Assembly: GCA_031549105.1 (NCBI GenBank)
Contig: JAVBQK010000096.1
Coordinates: 1-7,388, forward strand
DNA from: Avichristensenella sp031549105
GTDB lineage: Bacteria; Bacillota; Clostridia; Christensenellales; Aristaeellaceae
Reading direction: 5' to 3'
Length of the DNA: 7,388 nt
The position numbers and the translations under genes were made by a program. The notes beneath the pieces were generated by a model. The model was given only the letters and a program-made list of their open reading frames with translations, was not told where the DNA came from and did no database searches. The stretch's first letter is position 1. Every line of letters starts with the position of its first letter. Shown piece by piece: positions 1-5,852 of the stretch.

Positions 1-40
1 GTGCGGTGGCGGGCGCAAACAGATTCAGGACGGCGGACAT
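1..40 (-). CDS. Start of a second Lhr-like helicase gene, cut by the window edge
   Basis: On the minus strand an ATG at 40-38 opens a frame that stays open to the window edge and encodes MSAVLNLFAPATA. The helicase starting at 311 on the plus strand begins MSAVLSLFAPATA, so 12 of 13 residues agree. Over these 40 bases the two copies differ at six positions: four synonymous third positions, the first base of the start codon (ATG against GTG) and one Asn/Ser change. This pattern fits two selected coding sequences better than a non-coding repeat. A Shine-Dalgarno-like AAGGGGAGGG (57-48) lies 7 nt upstream, at the same place as in the other copy. The inferred product is a paralogous DNA helicase transcribed leftwards. 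Only 13 codons are visible, so it may be full length, truncated or a remnant outside the window. Confidence 0.62.
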   Translation of the reverse strand, partial: MSAVLNLFAPATA

Positions 41-84
41 AGACAGGCCCTCCCCTTGTGGTGTAGGTTGGCGAGAAAGGAACG

Positions 85-132
85 CAAGGGGGCTCCGCCC
101 CCTTGACCCCCGGGAAGGGCTTCGCCCTTTCC
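85..132. repeat. Two adjacent GC-rich hairpins in the left arm
   Basis: Hairpin one pairs CAAGGGGGC (85-93) with GCCCCCTTG (97-105), a 9-bp stem around a 3-nt loop. Hairpin two pairs GGGAAGGGC (112-120) with GCCCTTTCC (124-132), 9 bp with one G-T pair and a 3-nt loop. Neither is followed by a T-run, so they are not ordinary intrinsic terminators. They lie in the 5' leader of the leftward gene and could shape its mRNA or form a cruciform. Confidence 0.75.
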
Positions 133-185
133 AAACCCATGACTGCCCACGCAGGGGTTGGGGTTTTCTTGAATATACCCAGAAC

Positions 186-201
186 CTTCGCGTGAGCGAA
201 G
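186..201. repeat. Short perfect hairpin near the palindrome axis
   Basis: CTTCGC (186-191) and GCGAAG (196-201) form a perfect 6-bp stem around GTGA, a GNRA-type loop when read on the plus strand. It is in the spacer between the large arms. It has no T-run and I cannot assign a role. Confidence 0.6.
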
Positions 202-209
202 ATGGGTTT

Positions 210-257
210 GGACAGGGCAACGCCCTTCCCGGGGGTCAAGGGGGCAGAGCCCCCTTG
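210..257. repeat. Two adjacent GC-rich hairpins in the right arm
   Basis: These mirror the pair at 85-132. CAAGGGGGC (237-245) pairs with GCCCCCTTG (249-257), again 9 bp. The loop is AGA here; the left copy has TCC. The second structure (210-230) keeps AGGGC pairing with GCCCT, but two mismatches weaken its outer stem. Conservation of the first stem with a different loop suggests the structure matters. It lies in the 5' leader of the helicase that starts at 311. Confidence 0.72.
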
Positions 258-295
258 CGTTCCCTTACGTTCTTTTCCCTACAAACCTACACCAC

Positions 296-303
296 AAGGG
301 AGG
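296..303 (+). promoter_or_regulatory. Shine-Dalgarno site of the Lhr-type helicase, inside the repeat arm
   Basis: AAGGGAGG lies 7 nt before the GTG at 311 and supports that start. It is part of the outer end of the inverted repeat, so the mirrored gene has an equivalent site at 57-48. No convincing sigma-A promoter could be picked out in 1-295; the AT-rich axis (about 162-180) is the most likely place. Confidence 0.75.
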
Positions 304-310
304 CCTGCCT

Positions 311-3300
311 GTGTCCGCTGTCCTGAGTCTGTTTGCTCCTGCCACAGCACAGTGGTTCCGGGAGCGCATCGGTACGCCTACGAAGGTGCAGGAGGAGGGC
401 TGGCCGAAGATTGCTGAGGGCGGTCATGTGCTCATCAGCGCGCCGACGGGCACCGGTAAGACGCTCTCAGCGTTTTTGGTGTTTATTGATCGGCTGAAGG
501 CTGAGGCGGCGCGGGGGGAACTGGAGCCTACGTTGCAGGTTATCTACATATCGCCGCTCAAGTCACTTGGCAATGACATTCGGGAGAATTTGCGCCGCCC
601 GCTTTCGGGTATTGAGGGTGCGGAGCTGACTGTTGCGATTCGGACGGGGGACACCACTGCGGTCGAACGGCGCCAGATGGCATCACGTCCACCGCATATT
701 CTGATTACGACGCCGGAATCTCTGTATTTGTTACTGACCAGCCAGAGCGGACGGCGTATGCTGTGCACCGCGCGGGCCATCATTTTGGACGAGCTGCACG
801 CGATGATCGACGGCAAGCGCGGTGCGCACCTGATGCTGTCGCTTGCGCGGCTGGATGGGCTGTGCGGAAGGCACGTGCAGCGCATTGGCCTGTCGGCGAC
901 GATCGACCCGCTGGACGCGGCGGCGCGTTATCTGGCGTCGCCCGATCCGGTATCCATTGTTGCGCCGAAGATGCACAAGTCTGTGGAGATCGAGGTGAAC
1001 AGTCCGCTGCCGGACATGCGTGTGCTGCCGGAGGGGACGATTTGGCCGGAGTTGGCGCGGTCGGTGTACGAGCACAGCCAGAACGCGCGCACGGTGATCG
1101 CATTCGTCGAGGGGCGCGCGCAGGCGGAGCGGCTGGCGCATGGCGTGAATCTGCTGGGCGGGAGTGGGTATGCGCGCACACACCACGGCTGTGTCTCCAA
1201 GGAACAGCGGCTGGAGGCGGAAAACCAGCTGCGCAGCGGAGAGCTGCGGGTGCTGGTCGCCACGTCTTCGATGGAGCTGGGCATCGACGTAGGTGAGGTG
1301 GACCTCGTGCTGCAGGTCGGGTTTCCACGCTCCATTTCCAGCACGATGCAGCGGCTGGGCCGGGCGGGGCACAATCCGGGCAGGACGAGCGTTATGCACA
1401 TGTTCCCGCACACCGTGGCGGAGAGTGTCCTTTGCGGCCTGACGGCGAAGGTCGCGCTGGAGGGCGGCATCGAGCGGGCGAACCCACCGCGCAAATGCCT
1501 GGATGTGGTGGCGCAGCACCTGGTGTCGATGGCGGCGGACAGCAGCTACACGGTCGATGATGTGATGGAGACCCTCTCGCGGGCGGACTGTTTCCGCGAT
1601 GTCACGCGCGAGGAGGTTCGCGAGGTACTGCGGATGCTGGCCGGCGATTTTGAGCATCAGCTGGACCGCCCGGCGCGCCCGCGTCTGCTGTTCGATCGCA
1701 TCCATGACACCATCGCGGGCGACGCGTACAGCCGTATGCTGGCACTCTCCGCGGGCGGCACGATTCCGGACCGCGGGATGTTCGCGGTGCGCACCGCCGA
1801 TGGGGCGAAGCTGGGCGAACTGGACGAGGAGTTCGTCTTCGAGGCCCGGGTAGGGGACAAGTTCCTGCTTGGCGCGTTTGCATGGAGGATTACGGAATTC
1901 CGGCGCGACAGCGTGGTCGTCGCACCGACGAACGTGGAGGGCGCGCAATCGCCGTTTTGGAAGGGCGATTCGGTCGGCCGGACCTTTGAGACGGGGCTGA
2001 GGTTCGGAAAGCTGCTGCGTGGTCTCACAGAGGCGAAGGCGGCGGGCGAGCTGATCGCGGCACTGCGGGACCTGCGGCTGGATGTGGCGATGGCCGACAA
2101 CGCATACGACTTCCTGATCCGGCAGATCCAGTCCACCGGCTGCCTGCCGGACGATCGTACAATCTTAGTCGAGCATTTCACCGGTGCGTCCGGCGAGCAC
2201 CAGATGATGGTGCACTCCATCTTCGGTGGCCGGGTGAACGCCGGGCTTTCGCTGCTGACCAAGGAAATGACGCAGCGGCTGACGGGCATGGACATCATGG
2301 TCTATGACGGCGACGATGGGTTTCTGTTGCAGGGGTTCGGGAACGACCGCGACCTGCCAGACGGCGTGCTGCAGCGGATTGATCCGGGCACGGCCCGGGG
2401 GCTTCTCACCGCGCTGCTGCCCGCGACGCCGACGTTCAACATGGCGTTCCGCTACAACGCGGGCCGCGCGCTGATGATGGGTACCCGCCAGGGCAGGCGC
2501 GTGCCGCTCTGGGTGCAGCGGCTGCGCGGCGCGCAGGTGCTTGGCGACGCGGTGCTGCAGGCGGACCACCCGCTGATGCAGGAGACGAAGCGCGAATGCC
2601 TGGAGGATTACTGGGACTTGATGGGCCTGGAGACAGTGCTGCGCGGCATCCGCTCGGGCGCGATCGCCGTGCGGGAGATGCACCTGCGCGAACCGTCGCC
2701 GATGTCGCTCCCGCTCCGCCGCAGCGTGGAGCTGCAGATGATGTACGACTACTTCCCGACGCCGTCGAACGCGTTTCGTGCGGTGGATCAGGCGCTGGCG
2801 GAGACCGGCGCGATCCCGCCCGCGCCCGAGCAGCTGGAGAAGGCGGCGGCGCGCCTGCGTGGCCCACAGGATGAGCAACAGCTGCATTCGCTGCTGATGG
2901 CCGAGGGAGATCTGGTGGCGGGGGAGGTGGACGCGCCGGTGGCGTGGCTGGAGTCGTTGGCCGCGCATGGTCGAGCGCTGTATATCGAGCCGGGCCTATG
3001 GATCGCTGCGGAGCAGGAGCAGCTCTATCGCGAGGCGCTGATAGAGGACGAGGCGGCGGCCAGGCAGCGCATTGTGCGCAGATGCCTGCGATTCCGCGGG
3101 CCGCAGAATGCGCGCTCCCTTTGGGAGCGGTACTTCTGGGAGGAAGAGATTGGCGGAGCGTTGCTTGCGGCGCTGGAGGCCGAGGGGATCGCCGTCCGGG
3201 ACGGCGATGCGTACTACCACCAGGAGGTGTATGGCCGGGCGCAGCGCGCGACGGTGGCGATGCGGCGCGCGCAGATTGAGACGATGCCCCCTGAGCGGTA

Positions 3301-4432
3301 CGCAGCGCTGTTAGCGCAGCGGATGCGCGTCAGCGGTGGCGCGGCCGAACAACTGGAGCAGAGCCTTCACACGCTGATGGACCAGCCCTACCCGCCCGCG
3401 CTATGGGAAAGTGTGCTGCTGCCCGCGCGCGCGCCGGGCTACCGGCCCGCGCTGCTCGATGCGCTGCTGGCGCAAGGCACGGTATTCTGGCGGATGGAGC
3501 CCGGCGAACGGCCGATGCTGGCCTTTCACCGGCAGGAGGACATCGACTGGACGCGTGGCGTTGCAGTACACGACGTGGCGCTAAGCGAGGATGAACGGCG
3601 GCTTGTGGATGCGCTGACGGTGCGCGGCGCGAGCTTTGCGCAGAGCCTATCGGGCGTGCTGCCGGGGCGCTCTCCGCTGGAGGCGTTGCAATCGCTGGCG
3701 GAAAAGGGATTGGCACGCGCGGACAGCTTCGTGCCGGTGCGCCAGTGGATTGAGAAGAGCGCGGAGGTCGAAGGGGCCAAGAAGCGTGCCCGCGCACGCG
3801 CGACGACACTGCTTTCCGGCAGATGGGAACTGACGCGCCCGATGGTGGCGCCTACAATAGAAGAAAAGCTGGAGCGCGCGTTTGACCGCGCGGCGGTGCT
3901 CTGCCGCGAGACGGCGCAGGGCCTTCCCTGGGCGGACGCGCTGCAGACGCTGCGCGTGTGGGAATACACCGGCCGCGTGCGCCGTGGCTATTTTGTGGAA
4001 GGGCTCTCCGGTGCGCAGTTTGTGCGGGAGAATGACTTTGCGTCCGTGGTGCTGGCGCTGCGCGAGCCGGTAGACGACACCGTCTGGCTGAATGCCGCAG
4101 ACCCCGCGCAGGCGTGGGGCAGGGCACTGGCGCACCGGCCTGAGAGGGCGTTCATGTGTGTACCGGGCACCGCCGTGGCGCTCTGCCAGGGCGAGGTGGT
4201 CGCGGTGATGGAACGAAATGGGCAGACGCTGCGCGCGTTTGACCTGGAGCTGCTGCCGGAGGCGATGAAGGCGTTTGTACGGGATTACCAGCAGCGGCGC
4301 GTATTTGCCGCGCGTACGCGAATCACCGTCAAGCAATACCCCAAGGAGGCTGCCGAGGCGCTCAGCGAAGCCGGATTTGCCCGGCAGATGTTGGATTTTG
4401 AGCTGTGGCCAAAACGCGGCAGTTTGGTGTGA
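311..4432 (+). CDS. lhr: Lhr-type superfamily 2 ATP-dependent DNA helicase, full length
   Basis: A 1373-residue ATP-dependent helicase of the Lhr (large helicase-related) family, a cytoplasmic 3'-5' translocase on single-stranded DNA associated with DNA repair. The RecA1 lobe (about 10-210) has Walker A APTGTGKT at 44-51, the DEAH-like box DELH at 160-163 and SAT at 195-197. The RecA2 lobe (about 245-370) has VATSSMELGIDVG at 317-329 and QRLGRAGH at 347-354. The Lhr-specific winged-helix and DEAD-associated regions follow (FWKGD near 550, HSIFGGRVN near 633), and the core ends near 800 at REPSP. About 550 further residues match the long C-terminal extension of E. coli Lhr (1538 residues), for which uracil-DNA glycosylase activity has been reported; whether this copy has it is unknown. 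The GTG start is supported by AAGGGAGG at 296-303 and by the family's usual N-terminus (xxWFxxxxGxPTxxQ). No frameshift or missing helicase motif is seen. It probably shares an operon with the next gene. Confidence 0.95.
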   Translation: MSAVLSLFAPATAQWFRERIGTPTKVQEEGWPKIAEGGHVLISAPTGTGKTLSAFLVFIDRLKAEAARGELEPTLQVIYISPLKSLGNDIRENLRRPLSGIEGAELTVAIRTGDTTAVERRQMASRPPHILITTPESLYLLLTSQSGRRMLCTARAIILDELHAMIDGKRGAHLMLSLARLDGLCGRHVQRIGLSATIDPLDAAARYLASPDPVSIVAPKMHKSVEIEVNSPLPDMRVLPEGTIWPELARSVYEHSQNARTVIAFVEGRAQAERLAHGVNLLGGSGYARTHHGCVSKEQRLEAENQLRSGELRVLVATSSMELGIDVGEVDLVLQVGFPRSISSTMQRLGRAGHNPGRTSVMHMFPHTVAESVLCGLTAKVALEGGIERANPPRKCLDVVAQHLVSMAADSSYTVDDVMETLSRADCFRDVTREEVREVLRMLAGDFEHQLDRPARPRLLFDRIHDTIAGDAYSRMLALSAGGTIPDRGMFAVRTADGAKLGELDEEFVFEARVGDKFLLGAFAWRITEFRRDSVVVAPTNVEGAQSPFWKGDSVGRTFETGLRFGKLLRGLTEAKAAGELIAALRDLRLDVAMADNAYDFLIRQIQSTGCLPDDRTILVEHFTGASGEHQMMVHSIFGGRVNAGLSLLTKEMTQRLTGMDIMVYDGDDGFLLQGFGNDRDLPDGVLQRIDPGTARGLLTALLPATPTFNMAFRYNAGRALMMGTRQGRRVPLWVQRLRGAQVLGDAVLQADHPLMQETKRECLEDYWDLMGLETVLRGIRSGAIAVREMHLREPSPMSLPLRRSVELQMMYDYFPTPSNAFRAVDQALAETGAIPPAPEQLEKAAARLRGPQDEQQLHSLLMAEGDLVAGEVDAPVAWLESLAAHGRALYIEPGLWIAAEQEQLYREALIEDEAAARQRIVRRCLRFRGPQNARSLWERYFWEEEIGGALLAALEAEGIAVRDGDAYYHQEVYGRAQRATVAMRRAQIETMPPERYAALLAQRMRVSGGAAEQLEQSLHTLMDQPYPPALWESVLLPARAPGYRPALLDALLAQGTVFWRMEPGERPMLAFHRQEDIDWTRGVAVHDVALSEDERRLVDALTVRGASFAQSLSGVLPGRSPLEALQSLAEKGLARADSFVPVRQWIEKSAEVEGAKKRARARATTLLSGRWELTRPMVAPTIEEKLERAFDRAAVLCRETAQGLPWADALQTLRVWEYTGRVRRGYFVEGLSGAQFVRENDFASVVLALREPVDDTVWLNAADPAQAWGRALAHRPERAFMCVPGTAVALCQGEVVAVMERNGQTLRAFDLELLPEAMKAFVRDYQQRRVFAARTRITVKQYPKEAAEALSEAGFARQMLDFELWPKRGSLV

Positions 4433-4439
4433 TATGAGT

Positions 4440-4444
4440 GGAGG
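4440..4444 (+). promoter_or_regulatory. Shine-Dalgarno site that fixes the start of the GyrI-like gene
   Basis: GGAGG lies 7 nt before the ATG at 4452. It lies downstream of the other in-frame ATG, at 4434, which has no purine-rich site of its own at suitable spacing. The 4452 start is therefore preferred. Confidence 0.8.
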
Positions 4445-4451
4445 CGTTCAA

Positions 4452-5075
4452 ATGAAAACTGAATGGAGAAAAGAGGAAAAATCGCTCTATCTGCAGGCAA
4501 AGAAACCGGCACTGATCGATGTGCCCACGATGCGCTTCTTCGCGATTGAAGGCCAGGGAAACCCGAATGCCGAGCCGTTTGCCCAGTGCACGCAGGCACT
4601 GTACACCATGGCGTACTCTGTGCGCATGATGCACAAGTCCGGTTTCATCCCGGAAGGTTTTGCTGAATACACCGTGTACCCACTGGAGGGCGTGTGGGAC
4701 TTATCGGGGCCCTGGGATCACAGTCACCCGCTGAACAAGGACGATCTGATATACACGCTGATGATCCGCCAACCCGCATTCGTCACGGAAGAGGTGTTCG
4801 GCCGCGCGCTCGTGGCGGCGAAGAAAAAAGGTGACAGTCCTGAGCTGGACGCGGTGCGCATGATGGATTATACCGAAGGCCTGTGCGAGCAAATGATGCA
4901 TGCCGGTCCCTATGACGATGAACCCGAGAGCTTCGCGCAGATGGACCGGTTTGCCACAGAAAATGGCCTCGTCCGTACCGCGACCCGCCACCGGGAAATA
5001 TACCTCTCCGACCCGCGCCGCGCGGTACCGGAGACGATGAAAACGGTGCTGCGCTACGAAGTAACTCAGGCATAA
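4452..5075 (+). CDS. GyrI-like small-molecule-binding domain protein
   Basis: A 207-residue soluble protein resembling the stand-alone GyrI-like family (COG4832-type, GyrI-like effector-binding fold). Recognisable features are the N-terminal PTMRFFAIEGQGNPN segment (25-39), YPLEGVWDL (76-84), the GPYDDEP motif (152-158), and the C-terminal HREIYLSDPRR (180-190) followed by KTVLRYEV, typical of this family. There is no signal peptide, membrane segment or DNA-binding domain, so it is not a classical MerR/AraC regulator. Some stand-alone GyrI-like proteins are reported to hydrolyse cyclopropane-bearing DNA-alkylating natural products and protect the cell; others bind small ligands with unknown purpose. 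Which applies here cannot be decided from sequence alone. It starts 19 nt after the helicase stop with its own strong Shine-Dalgarno, so co-transcription is likely. Its stop lies 3 bp from that of the convergent DUF4130 gene. Confidence 0.88.
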   Translation: MKTEWRKEEKSLYLQAKKPALIDVPTMRFFAIEGQGNPNAEPFAQCTQALYTMAYSVRMMHKSGFIPEGFAEYTVYPLEGVWDLSGPWDHSHPLNKDDLIYTLMIRQPAFVTEEVFGRALVAAKKKGDSPELDAVRMMDYTEGLCEQMMHAGPYDDEPESFAQMDRFATENGLVRTATRHREIYLSDPRRAVPETMKTVLRYEVTQA

Positions 5076-5078
5076 CCG

Positions 5079-5852
5079 CTACAGCAGGCCCTGCACTTCG
5101 GTCATCTCCGACCAGTACCGCTTGGGCATGTGCGTCATGCGGCATTTGGGGTTGTACCGCGCTTCGATGGCGAGCGTCTCGTAAAACTGCTTCCATAGTG
5201 CGCGGTACTGCGCCTCGCCCTCACTGACGGGAATTGGGCCTATTTCGGCAAGCTGGAGTATTCGCCCCTGACCGTGCTCATAGAGCGCCGCGGCGCGGTG
5301 CGTCCTGTCATAGATCATGAAATCCTCATTTGGGAAGCGCGCGACGAAGTGCGTCGCGAGCAGCGGCAGCACGAAGTTCTTGGGGCGGATTGTCGCGATC
5401 AATTTGCCGTCCACATCGGAAAAACGAGTGAACCCCGTCAACAGGTGGTTCTCGTGCAGCATCGCGCGCTCCGCTCGGAGCAGCGGCACCACATCCGGGT
5501 GATCCAGCATCGTCGTCACCCGCGCCCCTTCCAGGAAAGCCAGCAACAGAAAACGCAGGGAACACAGCTCCTTCTGCGCAAGGCAGCTGAGGAACACTGT
5601 CTCCACCAACTCCTGCGCACGCGGGGAAATCTTTGTCCCGATTGCAGCACGCACACGCCCGGCCTTCTCCGGATCGGTGTCGATCCACCGTTCGGGCAGC
5701 AGCGTCGGCTGTGCTTCGTGCTCGGGCCGGATGTCCACCGGCAACTGGTGAAGGTAGACGCTTTCGTGCACGCAGGTGTAAAACCCCTGCAGGCCGCCGT
5801 CGTAGCGGTAGACCAAATCACACGGCAGCGCTAGAGGCTTGCGGCCAGACAC
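5079..5852 (-). CDS. DUF4130 protein, TIGR03915-like probable DNA metabolism protein
   Basis: A 257-residue protein of the family found beside the radical SAM protein encoded upstream. The N-terminus has DLVYRYDGGLQGFYTCVHES (12-31), typical of the family. The DUF4130 region covers roughly 85-250, with ENHLLTGFTRFSDVDG (134-149), IYDRTHRAAALYEHG (180-194) and a C-terminal YNPKCRMTHMPKRYWSEMTE (233-252). In other bacteria DUF4130 also occurs fused to a uracil-DNA glycosylase-superfamily domain; that domain is absent here, as is usual for this subfamily. The biochemical role is unknown, and a part in processing modified or damaged DNA is inferred from the partner. The GTG start at 5852 overlaps the end of the radical SAM gene by 22 bp and has GGAGGAGGAG at 5870-5861, so translation is probably coupled. 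It should share the LexA-controlled promoter near 7200. Confidence 0.92.
   Translation of the reverse strand: MSGRKPLALPCDLVYRYDGGLQGFYTCVHESVYLHQLPVDIRPEHEAQPTLLPERWIDTDPEKAGRVRAAIGTKISPRAQELVETVFLSCLAQKELCSLRFLLLAFLEGARVTTMLDHPDVVPLLRAERAMLHENHLLTGFTRFSDVDGKLIATIRPKNFVLPLLATHFVARFPNEDFMIYDRTHRAAALYEHGQGRILQLAEIGPIPVSEGEAQYRALWKQFYETLAIEARYNPKCRMTHMPKRYWSEMTEVQGLL

Larger units (their letters stand above)
1..350. repeat. Large imperfect inverted repeat between two divergent lhr-like starts
   Basis: The left arm (at least 1-140) is the reverse complement of the right arm (202-350) with substitutions and an insertion of about 9-11 nt in the right arm near 262-275. The best non-coding blocks are 46-69 with 284-305, 79-120 with 218-262, and 131-140 with 202-211. 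The start codons at 40 and 311 and the block ends at 46 and 305 all give the same axis, about 175.5. Weak symmetry continues inside the 141-201 spacer (for example GCCCACGC against GCTCACGC read on the other strand). The left arm is cut by the window edge, so its true length is unknown. It probably arose by inverted duplication of an lhr gene with its leader, or the leader may itself be an interspersed repeat. No other gene is visible in 41-310. Confidence 0.85.

Noticed and set aside
1..42. Plus-strand frame ending in TAG at 40-42 as the tail of an upstream gene
   Set aside because: The minus strand of the same bases encodes an Lhr-like N-terminus with a start codon and Shine-Dalgarno, which is a much stronger explanation.
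237..257. GC-rich stem as an intrinsic terminator or attenuator before the helicase
   Set aside because: No T-run follows on either strand, and the stem is mirrored in the left arm as part of the inverted repeat.
6..326. Open frame of 106 codons across the intergenic region on the plus strand
   Set aside because: It runs through the inverted repeat and its hairpins, and its product has no recognisable family. The mirrored Lhr starts explain the region better.
731..1948. Long minus-strand frame of 405 codons inside the helicase gene
   Set aside because: It is Arg/His-rich, as expected from antisense reading of GC-rich coding DNA, and overlaps the conserved helicase motifs.
4434..4436. ATG at 4434 as the start of the GyrI-like gene
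   Set aside because: It has no purine-rich site at suitable spacing, while GGAGG at 4440-4444 is placed well for the ATG at 4452.
5080..5092. GCAGG/CCTGC inverted repeat just after the GyrI-like stop as a terminator
   Set aside because: The two halves are almost touching, leaving no workable loop, and no T-run follows on either strand.
5274..5834. Long plus-strand frames (5274-5834, 5633-6217) opposite the DUF4130 and radical SAM genes
   Set aside because: They are antisense shadows of recognisable conserved proteins in GC-rich DNA and show no family features of their own.
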